Positions 10,110-19,314 of a DNA stretch of 64,000 nt are shown one piece after another. The stretch spans positions 1 through 64,000 of the forward strand of contig JAHAYJ010000100.1 in the NCBI GenBank assembly GCA_018384375.1, in the 5' to 3' direction. The first letter of the stretch is position 1. The number at the start of each line of letters is the position of its first letter. The translations under genes were made by a program, and so were the position numbers. Source of the DNA: Lachnospiraceae bacterium (lineage in GTDB: Bacteria; Bacillota; Clostridia; Lachnospirales; Lachnospiraceae). A model generated the notes under the pieces. It was given only the letters and a program-made list of their open reading frames with translations, was not told where the DNA came from and made no database searches.

Positions 10110-10893
10110 ATCCTTGAAATGCCTTGACAAAGGAACCTGCAGAAGAGACCGGTTCCTGGCCATCCAGAAGATGATGGACATCACCCATTGCCTGAACGCG
10201 GAAGTATGCCTCATTACTCCAATGCTCTTCACTGGAAACAATCGTTAATGAGGTGGTCGGAAGAAAAAATCCGTGTACCAGGAGCGGGAAAGGAATATTC
10301 AGTAAATGGGAGAGTATCACGCAGGTAATTCCCAAATGGCAGAAAAATACGATAGTGGGTTCGGCGGAACTGTCATTCTCCTGATCAGCAACCGGTGAGC
10401 CATCTGATGCTACGGTGCCTGCAAGAAAGCGTTCTGTTTTAGATGGCATGCGATAGAAGTTTTGTTCTCTGACATAGCCATATGAAGAAAGAAGATCATC
10501 AAAATTCAGGCATACCTCCTTATAAGCCGTTTCAATCATAGGATTTTGCTTCATCACTTCAGTTTGTGTCCAACGATCAATATCATACATCAGGGGTTGT
10601 GTTGTCCAGTAGGAAGGAACAAAATCCCAGGGAATACTGTGGCGCTTGGTTACGGGATCATCAATAGGATAAGAAAATTCCCGCATCCACGGAAGTGTTA
10701 TGGCTTCACGATTCATTCTCTTCAGGGTACAGGAAGCAGTATCTCTGGCCCGTCCGAGAGGGGAACAGTAGAACTGTGAAACATTCCATTTGCTGATACG
10801 TTTAGCAAGAAGCTCTGCTTCACGCCATCCCTTTGGAGTTAAGGAATCTTTTGAATAATCAGGCTCGCCGTGACGAATAAATACAATTCTCAT
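10108..10893 (-). CDS. Histidine phosphatase family protein (phosphoglycerate mutase-like)
   Basis: A 261-residue member of the histidine phosphatase superfamily. The catalytic RHGEP motif is at residues 7-11 (His8 would be phosphorylated), SPLGRARDTA follows at about 63, and a second catalytic His sits in FFCHLG near residue 187. The substrate cannot be told from sequence; relatives act on sugar phosphates, alpha-ribazole phosphate or phosphoserine. It is a single gene, divergent from the SOS-type operon at 11021 and convergent with the gene before it. Confidence 0.82.
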   Translation of the reverse strand: MRIVFIRHGEPDYSKDSLTPKGWREAELLAKRISKWNVSQFYCSPLGRARDTASCTLKRMNREAITLPWMREFSYPIDDPVTKRHSIPWDFVPSYWTTQPLMYDIDRWTQTEVMKQNPMIETAYKEVCLNFDDLLSSYGYVREQNFYRMPSKTERFLAGTVASDGSPVADQENDSSAEPTIVFFCHLGITCVILSHLLNIPFPLLVHGFFLPTTSLTIVSSEEHWSNEAYFRVQAMGDVHHLLDGQEPVSSAGSFVKAFQG

Positions 10894-10985
10894 ATGTTAT
10901 GTACTCCTTTGAAACGTTTTCCATGATACTCTAGAAATCGTATCATAAGGCATTGTGAAAGTCCAGATAAAACAGACAGGAACAC

Positions 10986-11014
10986 TTGAAACATATGTTC
11001 GATTATGGTAAAAT
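10986..11014 (+). promoter_or_regulatory. Predicted sigma-A promoter with LexA-like operator
   Basis: TTGAAA (10986-10991) and TAAAAT (11009-11014) are 17 bases apart. Within and next to the -35 lies AAACATATGTTC (10989-11000) followed by G, matching 12 of 14 positions of the Gram-positive LexA box CGAACATATGTTCG. LexA bound here would block RNA polymerase. The -10 ends 6 bases before the next ATG, so the transcript probably has no 5' leader. Confidence 0.7.
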
Positions 11015-11020
11015 AGCTTC

Positions 11021-11401
11021 ATGAGTAGAAGCAAAGTTAAAAAAGACATTATTTTTCTGGTGGGAGCCGTTCTTTCGGCATTGACGATATGGGGTATCTG
11101 TATACTTTTTCATCAAAATGATGCGGATATTGTTCTGGTGATTCAGGATGGCAGTCAGATTGGAGCCTATCCTTTAGAGGAAGATAAGATTGTGATCGTT
11201 ACCTGGGGAGAAGATGAATACAATCTGTTGATGATCAGTGACGGGACGGCATTTGTATCGGATGCTGACTGCCCGGATAAGCTTTGCGTAAAACAGAGAG
11301 CAATTTCCCGAAATGGAGAAAGCATTATCTGCCTTCCGCATAAGCTTGTGATTCGTATTGTGGCAAAGGAGGAGAGCAGGCTGGATGCAGTCACCTACTG
11401 A
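11021..11401 (+). CDS. NusG domain II-containing protein (EetA-like)
   Basis: A 126-residue protein with an N-terminal membrane anchor (about 8-30) and a NusG domain-II-like beta domain outside the membrane, recognisable by its two-Cys segment CPDKLCVKQ...CLPHKLVI (about 83-112). As I recall the family, such proteins occur beside Gx-transporter proteins, as in the eetA-eetB pair of the flavin-based extracellular electron transfer locus of Listeria; that comparison is from memory. The ATG has no Shine-Dalgarno and begins just after the predicted -10. Overlap with the next gene and tight spacing to ruvA place it in one operon with ruvAB. Confidence 0.82.
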   Translation: MSRSKVKKDIIFLVGAVLSALTIWGICILFHQNDADIVLVIQDGSQIGAYPLEEDKIVIVTWGEDEYNLLMISDGTAFVSDADCPDKLCVKQRAISRNGESIICLPHKLVIRIVAKEESRLDAVTY

Positions 11402-11912
11402 TAGGAAGAATAAAACAGCATATTTAGGGCTATTAACGGCATTTTCCCTGATTTTATCTTACATTGAAACGTTGATTCCGTTTCAGATCGGTATTCCCGG
11501 AATTAAGATAGGTCTTGCCAATTTTGCGGTAGTGCTTTGCCTTTATCTTTTCGGCTATAAGGAAGCGGTGTTGCTAACATGTGTCAAAGCACTTGTCAGT
11601 GGCTTTCTGTTTGGAAATTTATCTGTGATTATTTATTCCCTGGTGGGTGCACTTCTCAGTGTATTTATTATGATTTTGATGAAAAGGAGCGGGGGATTTC
11701 ATATTCCTGTTGTGAGTGCCGGCGGAGGTATTATGCATAATATGGGACAGCTTTTGGTTGCTGCATTTACAGTAAAAACTTATAGTGTTCTTTACTATGC
11801 ACCGGTCTTGATAATTGCAGGGCTGATTACCGGATTGCTGATTGGGATGGCGACCTCACTTGTCCTGCCCTATGTTAAAAAAGTAATATTGAAAGGAGTT
11901 CCTCTGGAATGA
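11385..11912 (+). CDS. Gx transporter family membrane protein (EetB-like)
   Basis: A 175-residue integral membrane protein with five or six hydrophobic helices and glycine-rich turns (PGIKIGLANFAV, SAGGGIMHNMGQ). It belongs to the family often annotated as heptaprenyl diphosphate synthase component I or Gx transporter, which resembles ECF-type S components; the enzyme name is probably a misannotation. I use ATG 11385, about 11 bases after AAAGGAGGA, overlapping the preceding gene by 17 bases. Its stop overlaps the ruvA start as ATGA. Pairing with a NusG-II protein suggests a membrane redox or flavin/prenyl-related role. Confidence 0.8.
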   Translation: MQSPTDRKNKTAYLGLLTAFSLILSYIETLIPFQIGIPGIKIGLANFAVVLCLYLFGYKEAVLLTCVKALVSGFLFGNLSVIIYSLVGALLSVFIMILMKRSGGFHIPVVSAGGGIMHNMGQLLVAAFTVKTYSVLYYAPVLIIAGLITGLLIGMATSLVLPYVKKVILKGVPLE

Positions 11913-12517
11913 TAGCTTTTGTGAAAGGAAGAATTGATGATATCTCAGAAGAAAATGTAGTGCTTGATGTGGGTGGCATTGGGTATAATATTAAAATTTC
12001 TACCGGAACTGCCGCAAGCCTACCGGGGATTGGAGAAGAGATAAAGCTGTATACCTATACCTGCGTGCGCGAGGATATGTTCAGTCTCTTCGGCTTTTTG
12101 ACACGGGATGAACTTGAAATCTTTAAAAAACTGATTACGGTAAACGGAATTGGTCCTAAAGGTGGACTTGCTATTCTTTCTGCTATGAGTGCTGATGATT
12201 TAAGATTTGCAATTATTTCCGGTGATGCTGCAAGCATTTCTAAAGCGCCCGGAATCGGAAAAAAGACTGCAGAACGAGTGATTTTGGATTTGAAGGACAA
12301 GATTTCAATAGAGGATACTTTGGTTCAGAAAGAGATTCATCAGTATTCAGACTGCAATGGAAGAGGGGATCAGCACGCGAAGAACGAGGCTGTAGAAGCC
12401 CTGACAGCATTAGGATATTCCGCGACGGATGCTCTTCATGCGGTAAAAGCAGTTCAAATTGAGGATGATATGGATGTGGAGACAGTCTTAAAGCTTGCAC
12501 TTAAAAATATGTTTTGA
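11909..12517 (+). CDS. ruvA: Holliday junction branch migration protein RuvA
   Basis: Tetrameric Holliday-junction-binding subunit that loads RuvB. The 202-residue length is typical. The N-terminal OB fold, the helix-hairpin-helix elements (VNGIGPKGGLAIL and APGIGKKTAERVI) and the C-terminal RuvB-contacting domain (EALTALGYSATDA) are all visible. It overlaps the preceding gene by 4 bases and is followed by ruvB. There is no ruvC here, as expected in Firmicutes that use RecU, which is present at 41737. Confidence 0.96.
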   Translation: MIAFVKGRIDDISEENVVLDVGGIGYNIKISTGTAASLPGIGEEIKLYTYTCVREDMFSLFGFLTRDELEIFKKLITVNGIGPKGGLAILSAMSADDLRFAIISGDAASISKAPGIGKKTAERVILDLKDKISIEDTLVQKEIHQYSDCNGRGDQHAKNEAVEALTALGYSATDALHAVKAVQIEDDMDVETVLKLALKNMF

Positions 12518-12546
12518 ATGTTTAGGAGAGAGCGGGAACAGGGAAT

Positions 12547-13545
12547 ATGACGAAAAGAATGATAGAAACTGATTTGCAGGAAGAAGATATTCGGATTGAA
12601 GGATCTCTTCGACCCCAAAAGTTAAAAGATTACATTGGCCAGTCAAAAATAAAGGATAGCCTGAAAATCTATATTGAAGCTGCCAAACAAAGAGAAGATG
12701 CGTTGGATCATGTCCTTTTTTATGGACCTCCCGGACTTGGAAAAACTACTCTTGCGGGGATAATCGCAAATGAGATGGGAGTCAATATGAAGGTGACCAG
12801 TGGACCGGCAATTGAAAAACCGGGAGAAATGGCAGCTATTTTAAATAATCTTCAGGAAGGAGATCTGCTGTTTGTAGATGAGATACACCGGTTAAACCGT
12901 CAGGTGGAAGAAGTACTTTATCCGGCGATGGAGGATTTTGCAATAGATATTATGATCGGGAAAGGCCCTACAGCTCGCTCTATCAGACTGGATCTTCCCA
13001 AATTTACGCTGGTAGGTGCCACGACCAGGGCCGGGCTTCTAACAGCACCGCTCCGTGACCGCTTTGGAATCATTCATAGACTGGAATTTTATTCAGTTGA
13101 GGAGCTGCAGATGATCATCATGCATTCAGCAAGGATTCTGGACGTTCTGATTGAGCCGGCAGGAGCTCTGGAGATGGCAAAGAGAAGCAGGGGGACTCCA
13201 AGACTTGCAAATCGTATTTTAAAAAGAGTCCGTGACTATGCACAGGTGAAGCATGACGGTGTGATTACAGAAAATGTTGCTGTAACAGCTTTAGATTTGA
13301 TGGATGTTGACAGACTGGGGTTGGACCATATAGATAGAAATATGCTTAATACCATGATACAGAAGTTTGGCGGAGGACCGGTCGGATTGGATACACTTGC
13401 AGCAGCAATTGGTGAAGACCCGGGTACGATTGAAGATGTTTATGAGCCATACCTGATTAAAAATGGTCTGATTAACAGAACACCGAGGGGGAGAGTGGCA
13501 ACAGAATTGGCATATCATCATTTAGGACTTGAAATTCCGCAATAA
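12547..13545 (+). CDS. ruvB: Holliday junction branch migration helicase RuvB
   Basis: Hexameric AAA+ motor that drives branch migration with RuvA. The 332 residues carry Walker [10 protein letters not shown] (about 59-67), Walker B VDEIHRLN, sensor 1 GATTRAG and a C-terminal winged helix ([11 protein letters not shown]). It follows ruvA by about 30 bases in the same LexA-type operon. A separate promoter for zapA overlaps its 3' end. Confidence 0.97.
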   Translation: MTKRMIETDLQEEDIRIEGSLRPQKLKDYIGQSKIKDSLKIYIEAAKQREDALDHVLFYGPPGLGKTTLAGIIANEMGVNMKVTSGPAIEKPGEMAAILNNLQEGDLLFVDEIHRLNRQVEEVLYPAMEDFAIDIMIGKGPTARSIRLDLPKFTLVGATTRAGLLTAPLRDRFGIIHRLEFYSVEELQMIIMHSARILDVLIEPAGALEMAKRSRGTPRLANRILKRVRDYAQVKHDGVITENVAVTALDLMDVDRLGLDHIDRNMLNTMIQKFGGGPVGLDTLAAAIGEDPGTIEDVYEPYLIKNGLINRTPRGRVATELAYHHLGLEIPQ

Positions 13546-13557
13546 TCTGCTTATAAT
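13529..13557 (+). promoter_or_regulatory. Predicted sigma-A promoter for zapA
   Basis: TTGAAA at 13529-13534 inside the last ruvB codons and TATAAT at 13552-13557 are 17 bases apart. The -10 lies in an 8-bp inverted repeat, TGCTTATA (13548-13555) and TATAAGCA (13566-13573), which could be an operator or a 5' hairpin. Confidence 0.55.
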
Positions 13558-13616
13558 AAATATTGTATAAGCAATTAACGGAAGACAATATATTTTGTGT
13601 TAGTGAGGTGAACCTG

Positions 13617-14015
13617 ATGTCAGTTAAAACGGATACTGAAGTAATTATCGGTGGCAAGGTGTTTACACTGAGCGGATATGAAAGTGAAGAATATTTGCAG
13701 AAGGTTGCCTCATATATAAATAATAAGACATCAGAGTATTCCAAGGTTGAATCATTTAAAAGACAACCTATGGATACGCAGAATGTATTACTTCAGCTTA
13801 ATATTGCAGATGATTATTTTAAGGCCAAAAAGCAGATTGCACTATTAGAAGAAGAAATACAAGGTAAGGAAAAAGAACTGTATAATCTGAAGCATGAATT
13901 GATAGCGGCACAGATTAAGCTTGAAAATACAGAAAAGAGTGTGAAAGCACTTCAAAATGAAGTGAATGAAAGTGCCAAAAAGATTGTCAGATTGGAAACT
14001 GAATTGAAAAATTAA
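13617..14015 (+). CDS. zapA: Cell division protein ZapA
   Basis: FtsZ-ring-associated protein that bundles FtsZ filaments. The globular N-terminal domain (residues about 3-60, GGKVFTLSGYESEEYLQKV) matches ZapA, and the rest is a long coiled coil (about 70-130) typical of the family. I use ATG 13617, 6 bases after GAGGTG, giving 132 residues; an earlier in-frame TTG at 13563 lacks a ribosome binding site. A terminator follows. Confidence 0.88.
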   Translation: MSVKTDTEVIIGGKVFTLSGYESEEYLQKVASYINNKTSEYSKVESFKRQPMDTQNVLLQLNIADDYFKAKKQIALLEEEIQGKEKELYNLKHELIAAQIKLENTEKSVKALQNEVNESAKKIVRLETELKN

Positions 14016-14017
14016 CG

Positions 14018-14046
14018 AAAAGGCTGTCTTAAAAGGACAGCTTTTT
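14018..14046 (+). terminator. Rho-independent terminator after zapA
   Basis: The stem AAAAGGCTGTC/GACAGCTTTTT with a 7-base loop ends in a run of T, 3 bases after the zapA stop. Confidence 0.88.
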
Positions 14047-14074
14047 GTAACTCGTGATCATGATGGGTAATGGA

Positions 14075-16315
14075 ATGAAAAAAGTGGAATTGCTGGCACC
14101 GGCAGGAAATTTTGTTGCTCTGAAGGGCGCAATAAATGCGGGGGCTGATGCTGTTTATTTAGGCGGAGAAAAATACGGAGCCCGTGCGTATGCGGATAAT
14201 TTTTCCCGGGAGGAAATTTGTGAGGGAATTCATCTCGCACATGAACTGGGAAGAAAAATTTATCTTACAGTCAATACCCTTATTAAGGAAAATGAACTAA
14301 ATGGAATCTATTCCTTTTTAAAGCCTTATTATGAATGCGGACTTGACGGGGTAATTGTGCAGGATATAGGTGCACTCCGATTTATAAAAAGGCATTTCCC
14401 GTTTCTGGAACTCCATGCAAGTACCCAGATGACAATAACCGGTAGTTACGGCATCAATATTTTGAAAAATGAGGGCGTATCAAGGATTGTCCCGGCAAGG
14501 GAGCTTTCTCTCGGAGAAATAAAAGAGATTAAGCGTCGTACAGGAATAGAGATTGAGGCATTTATTCATGGGGCTATGTGCTATTGCTATTCCGGACAAT
14601 GCCTTTTTAGCAGTATCCTGGGGGGAAGAAGCGGCAACAGAGGAAGATGTGCACAACCTTGCCGTCTTCCCTATCGAATCGGTAACGGCAGGGAGCAATA
14701 CCCTCTCAGTATGAGGGATATGTGTACAATCAAACTGATTCCGCAGCTTATTGAAGCGGGAATTGATTCTTTTAAGATTGAAGGCAGAATGAAAAAGCCG
14801 GTTTATGCTGCTGGAGTTACTGCTATATATCGCAAATATATTGATCTTTATTATGAAGATCCTGAGCATTATCATGTGCAGGAAAAGGATATGGAGATGC
14901 TGAATGCACTTTATATCCGAAGTGAAATCGGAGATGGATACTATCATAGACATAATGGGAAAGAGATGATTTCCTTAGATTCTCCGGCGTATTCCCCAAC
15001 AGATGAGAAGCTTATGCAGTTGATTGAACAGGAATATCTGGAGAAGAAACCTGCGGTAGATGCCAATGCGGAAATTACTCTTATTGCAGGAAAACCGGCA
15101 GAATTGAAACTGAATGCATCAGGTGTTGAAACAGTCTGCAAGGGAGCTGTTGTGCAGACGGCACGCAGACAGCCTCTTTCGGGAGATAAGGTGGTTGGGC
15201 AAATTCAAAAGAGCGGTAATTCCAATATAAGAATTAAAGATGTAAATGTGAATATGCAAGGCGATGTGTTTATGCCGATAGGGGATTTAAATGAATTGCG
15301 AAGAAATGCGGTTTCCTCGATAGAAAGAGAACTGATTCGGGAAAATGGTCTCCTATATGAAGAAAGGAAAAAGCTTTTAAAGGCAGCACTGCCTGAACGG
15401 AAAGTAGAGAATATCATGGATTCCAAATCAGAAAACCATATCGCCGGGGATAGTAAAGCTTTGAAGCTTATGCCTCATCGTGGAATCCAGCTGCATATTT
15501 TTGTCAGTACATTAGAACAGCTTCAGGCGGCTCTTTCATTTGATGCAGAAAGAATTTATCTTGACTACGGGCTTATCATACGTGAAGGAGTGAAAGAACT
15601 TCAAAGACTTGCAAAAGGCAGAAATAAGGAAAAGAACGGAACTGCTTTGTTCTATGCGGCAACTCCGTATATTGTTAGAAATGACGGATACGGTTATCTG
15701 GAAGAAATTCAAAATGCATTGGATATAGGATTCCTTTCCGGCGTGCTGATACGAAATATGGAGAGTTATGGCTTTTTCAGTGAACGTACAGACAAAGACA
15801 AGCTTGTGTTGGATACAGGGATGTATCTTTGGAATCATGAAAGCATAAGCTTCTTCGAACAGAAGGTGGCGGAATTTTATCTTCCTGTTGAGTGTAATTT
15901 CCGTGAAATCAGGGAATTACTGGATGCCTGCAACGGAATTGATCTGAGCTGTTCTTTAGTGTCCTATGGAAGACTGCCGATGATGATATCGGCAAATTGT
16001 CTGAGAAAGACGGAAGGCATCTGCAAAAAGGAATCGGGGATTACGATCTTGAAAGATCGATATGGGAAATCATTTCCGGTACTAAATGACTGCCTGAGTT
16101 GCTATAATGTTGTCTATAACAGTGTACCACTGTCTCTGCATAAGCAGGTTCGGGATAAGAATAGGCAGTTATCCTGCTGTAGACTTGATTTTACAACGGA
16201 AAACGGGAAAGAAACAGAAGAAGTAATGCGTTTTTTTATGAGAAACTCTGATTGCAATGAGGAACCTCCTTATCAGGAATATACAACCGGACATTATAAA
16301 AGAGGAGTAGAATAG
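14075..16315 (+). CDS. U32 family peptidase-like protein with DUF3656 (RlhA-type)
   Basis: The N-terminal half is a peptidase U32 domain starting at VELLAPAGNF, with the family signature EAFIHGAMCYCYSGQCLFSS near residue 170 and further conserved Cys (RGRCAQPCR). The C-terminal half fits the DUF3656/collagenase-like extension. Despite the peptidase name, characterised members (E. coli RlhA and TrhP) are needed for hydroxylation of a 23S rRNA cytidine or a tRNA wobble uridine, probably through an iron-sulfur centre; the two-domain length of about 750 resembles RlhA. Starts at 14060, 14063 and 14075 are all in frame; I chose 14075 because the conserved block begins there. It runs directly into the SEDS gene. 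Confidence 0.82.
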   Translation: MKKVELLAPAGNFVALKGAINAGADAVYLGGEKYGARAYADNFSREEICEGIHLAHELGRKIYLTVNTLIKENELNGIYSFLKPYYECGLDGVIVQDIGALRFIKRHFPFLELHASTQMTITGSYGINILKNEGVSRIVPARELSLGEIKEIKRRTGIEIEAFIHGAMCYCYSGQCLFSSILGGRSGNRGRCAQPCRLPYRIGNGREQYPLSMRDMCTIKLIPQLIEAGIDSFKIEGRMKKPVYAAGVTAIYRKYIDLYYEDPEHYHVQEKDMEMLNALYIRSEIGDGYYHRHNGKEMISLDSPAYSPTDEKLMQLIEQEYLEKKPAVDANAEITLIAGKPAELKLNASGVETVCKGAVVQTARRQPLSGDKVVGQIQKSGNSNIRIKDVNVNMQGDVFMPIGDLNELRRNAVSSIERELIRENGLLYEERKKLLKAALPERKVENIMDSKSENHIAGDSKALKLMPHRGIQLHIFVSTLEQLQAALSFDAERIYLDYGLIIREGVKELQRLAKGRNKEKNGTALFYAATPYIVRNDGYGYLEEIQNALDIGFLSGVLIRNMESYGFFSERTDKDKLVLDTGMYLWNHESISFFEQKVAEFYLPVECNFREIRELLDACNGIDLSCSLVSYGRLPMMISANCLRKTEGICKKESGITILKDRYGKSFPVLNDCLSCYNVVYNSVPLSLHKQVRDKNRQLSCCRLDFTTENGKETEEVMRFFMRNSDCNEEPPYQEYTTGHYKRGVE

Positions 16316-17794
16316 ATGGAACTGTATGTCAGCGAATTTTCCAAGTATGTCATAGCCCTGCTGATCACCTTATATACTTATGAATGCTTTGCTGTATTTC
16401 GATATGAAGAAGAGGATCGAAGAGGGGGAATTTATACAAGACAGAATATCCTGATGTTTGCATTTCATTTTAGTAGCTTTCTGGTTATCTGTTTTGAAAC
16501 CGGAGACATTACCTACCTGTTCTTTTATGCGTTCCAGCAGATCGTTCTATATGCGGCTATCATGTTGTTTCGTATGTTGTATCCCAAAACGAATCGTCTC
16601 GTGATCAATAACATGTGTATGCTTCTCAGCATAGGATTTGTAATTCTGACAAGATTAGACTTTAACAAAGCAGTAAAGCAGTTTGTTATTGTCACCGGAT
16701 CCCTTGCGGTAGCGCTTATGATTCCTTTTTTTGTCCATAAGTTTAAATTTTTGAAAAAGCTGAAGTGGATATATGCCATTGTAGGGATTGCTGCCTTATC
16801 AGTTGTCATGATCCTTGGACAGACAACCTATGGAAGCAAGCTTTCTTTCAAGATTGCAGGAGTTACCTTTCAGCCATCGGAGTTTGTAAAAATACTTTTT
16901 GTTTTCTTTGTGGCAAGTGCCCTTTATCAGGCTTCCGGCTTTTTTGAAGTGTTTACAACTGCGGTAGTGGCTGCAGCCCATGTTGTTGTATTGGTTATTT
17001 CCAAGGATCTTGGAAGTGCTTTGATTTTTTTCATAGTCTATGTTTTGATGGTATTTGTGGCAACCAGAAATTTTCTCTATGTGCTTGCAGGGGCTGTAGG
17101 GGGAAGTGGTGCAGCCTATGTTGCATTTAAGGTGTTTCGCCATGTACAGGTCAGGGTTCAGGCATGGAAGGATCCCTGGAGCGTTATTGATTCAGCCGGT
17201 TATCAGATTACACAGTCCCTGTTTGCAATATCGAGTGGGGGCTGGTTTGGTCTGGGCTTATATAAGGGAACACCGGAATCCATTCCTTTCGTAGAAGCAG
17301 ATTTTATTTTTTCCGCAATCGCAGAAGAACTGGGTATAATTTTTGCAATATGTCTGATATTGATTTGCGTCAGCTGCTTTATTATGTGCATGAATATTGC
17401 AGTTCGACTGAATGATAAATTTTATCAGCTGACAGCCTTCGGACTGGGCGTCACCTATATTTTTCAGGTGTTTCTCACGATAGGAGGGGGAACAAAATTC
17501 ATCCCGCTTACAGGTGTTACTCTGCCGTTGATCAGCTATGGCGGAAGCTCTGTTCTAACTACTTTGATTATGTTTTCCATTGTTGAAGGACTTTACATCA
17601 TTAAGCAGGATGAAGGAGAACAGGAAAAGAAGAGTCAAATGAAAAAGCAGAAGAGGAAAAAGAAAAAACGGGTTGTGGCAGTGGAAGATGAAGATGAAGA
17701 GGACGACCTGGAGGAATATCTTATTCCACAGGAGGAACTGGCAGGAAGGATAAATTGTAAGGCGGGTAATCAATTTGAAGATGACGAGGAATAA
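16316..17794 (+). CDS. SEDS family peptidoglycan polymerase (FtsW/RodA/SpoVE)
   Basis: A 492-residue polytopic membrane protein with about ten or more helices. It has the SEDS signatures: an IAGVTFQPSEFVKI loop, SKDLGSALIFF near the middle, and the conserved FIPLTGVTLPLISYGGSS near residue 400. SEDS proteins polymerise lipid II glycan chains together with a class B PBP, and such a PBP gene overlaps its 3' end. The C-terminal tail is unusually charged, a Lys/Arg cluster followed by an acidic run. Whether it serves elongation, division or sporulation cannot be told from sequence alone. The start follows the previous stop directly, with AGAGGAG as ribosome binding site. Confidence 0.88.
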   Translation: MELYVSEFSKYVIALLITLYTYECFAVFRYEEEDRRGGIYTRQNILMFAFHFSSFLVICFETGDITYLFFYAFQQIVLYAAIMLFRMLYPKTNRLVINNMCMLLSIGFVILTRLDFNKAVKQFVIVTGSLAVALMIPFFVHKFKFLKKLKWIYAIVGIAALSVVMILGQTTYGSKLSFKIAGVTFQPSEFVKILFVFFVASALYQASGFFEVFTTAVVAAAHVVVLVISKDLGSALIFFIVYVLMVFVATRNFLYVLAGAVGGSGAAYVAFKVFRHVQVRVQAWKDPWSVIDSAGYQITQSLFAISSGGWFGLGLYKGTPESIPFVEADFIFSAIAEELGIIFAICLILICVSCFIMCMNIAVRLNDKFYQLTAFGLGVTYIFQVFLTIGGGTKFIPLTGVTLPLISYGGSSVLTTLIMFSIVEGLYIIKQDEGEQEKKSQMKKQKRKKKKRVVAVEDEDEEDDLEEYLIPQEELAGRINCKAGNQFEDDEE

Positions 17795-19232
17795 AAAGAC
17801 AGCAAAAAGACCCAAAAAAAAGAATCGTGAGATTATGCTTGTTACCTGGGCGTTTACGATACTTTTTCTGGGAATGGCAGGCTACATCACGCATTACGCA
17901 ATGACGCATCAGCAGGAACTGATCAATAATAGCTACAATGGAAGGCAGCAGATACTTCTAGCGCAAAACCGGCGGGGAAAGATTTATTCTGCTGACGGTG
18001 AAGTGCTCGCACAGACGGTAGAGGATGCAGAGGGGAACGAAAAGAGGGAATATCCTTATCAAAATCTGTTTTCCCATGTGGTAGGCTATGCGAGTAACGG
18101 GAGAATGGGAGTGGAAGCTCAGGCAAATTATTATCTGATCAATTCTAATGCACCATTGTCTCAAAAGGCATCTCTGGATATTAGCGGAGAAAAATATCCG
18201 GGTGATGATGTATATACAACACTTGACGTGGAACTACAACAGGTGGCATCTACAGCCTTGGGCGTATATCAGGGAGCTGTCATTGTAACTGAGCCAAGCA
18301 CCGGCAAGATTCTGGCTATGGTTTCAAAACCGGATTTTAATCCGGAAGAAATTGAGGCAATGTGGGATGAACTGATCGCTGATTCTGAGAGCAGTGTTTT
18401 GCTGAATCGTGTTACGCAGGGACTCTACCCTCCCGGCTCCACCTTTAAAATTGTCACTGCATTAGAATACATTAAAGAAAACCCGGATACTTATCAGAAT
18501 TACAGATATACTTGTAATGGGGCAATTACCAGAGGAGAGGATCGGATTCAGTGCTATCATGGCAGCGTACATGGGGAAGTTGGATTTACCAAATCCTTTG
18601 CAAAATCCTGCAATACATCCTTTGCCAATATCGGACTTTCTTTGGATCGAAAGTCATTTGGAAATACATTGAATTCTCTGCTTTTCAATCAGAAGTTACC
18701 GGTTACGTTCCAGTCCGGTATCAGTAAGGCAGAGGTTTCTGAGGAAACATCAGAATCAGATATGATGCAGATATCAATTGGACAGGGAACTGTCTCGATA
18801 ACGCCGCTTCTTCTTAATATGATAACCTGTTCTATTGCGAATAATGGAACCCTGATGAAGCCTTATGTGACAGAGTGTGTTAAGAACAGTGCAGGAAATA
18901 CGATTAAGACATTTTCACCATCTGCTTACGGAAAGCTGATGAGTGAGCAGGAGGCAGCAATTTTACAGGAACTTATGACTGATGTAGTGGAAGAGGGAAC
19001 TGCATCGCGGTTAAAAGGGTTATCCTATACGGCCGCAGGGAAAACCGGATCGGCGGAATACGGAACGGTAAAAGGGGACAGCCATGCGTGGTTTACAGGT
19101 TTTGCACCTGCTGAAGAACCGCAGATCTGTGTGACCATCATTATTGAAGGGGCAGGAGCAGGCGGGGATTATGCAGTACCGATTGCTAAAAGAATTTTTG
19201 ATGCGTATTTTGAGAAAAATGTGTCCGGGTAA
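17775..19232 (+). CDS. Class B penicillin-binding protein (transpeptidase)
   Basis: Peptidoglycan D,D-transpeptidase of 485 residues with a basic cytosolic N-terminus, one membrane anchor (about 21-42), a short pedestal domain, and the transpeptidase domain with all three motifs: STFK (Ser222), SCN (278-280) and KTG (423-425). It is closer to PbpA-type short class B enzymes than to long PBP2x. It overlaps the SEDS gene by 20 bases, which supports a functional SEDS-PBP pair. The start is either TTG 17775, about 8 bases after AAGGCGGG, or ATG 17781; residue numbers here use the former. Confidence 0.9.
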   Translation: MKMTRNKKTAKRPKKKNREIMLVTWAFTILFLGMAGYITHYAMTHQQELINNSYNGRQQILLAQNRRGKIYSADGEVLAQTVEDAEGNEKREYPYQNLFSHVVGYASNGRMGVEAQANYYLINSNAPLSQKASLDISGEKYPGDDVYTTLDVELQQVASTALGVYQGAVIVTEPSTGKILAMVSKPDFNPEEIEAMWDELIADSESSVLLNRVTQGLYPPGSTFKIVTALEYIKENPDTYQNYRYTCNGAITRGEDRIQCYHGSVHGEVGFTKSFAKSCNTSFANIGLSLDRKSFGNTLNSLLFNQKLPVTFQSGISKAEVSEETSESDMMQISIGQGTVSITPLLLNMITCSIANNGTLMKPYVTECVKNSAGNTIKTFSPSAYGKLMSEQEAAILQELMTDVVEEGTASRLKGLSYTAAGKTGSAEYGTVKGDSHAWFTGFAPAEEPQICVTIIIEGAGAGGDYAVPIAKRIFDAYFEKNVSG

Positions 19233-19241
19233 TTGCATGAA

Positions 19242-19300
19242 AAACCCCGGAGGTATCTGTGCGCTTCTTGTAAATAGATGCCTCCGGGGGTGAGTTTTAT
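19242..19300. terminator. Bidirectional terminator between PBP and HD-GYP genes
   Basis: A strong stem formed by CCCCGGAGGTATCT and AGATGCCTCCGGGG encloses a loop of about 19 bases. An A-run precedes it and a T-rich stretch follows, so it can terminate both converging transcripts. Confidence 0.8.
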
Positions 19301-19314
19301 CAAGGAATGTAATA

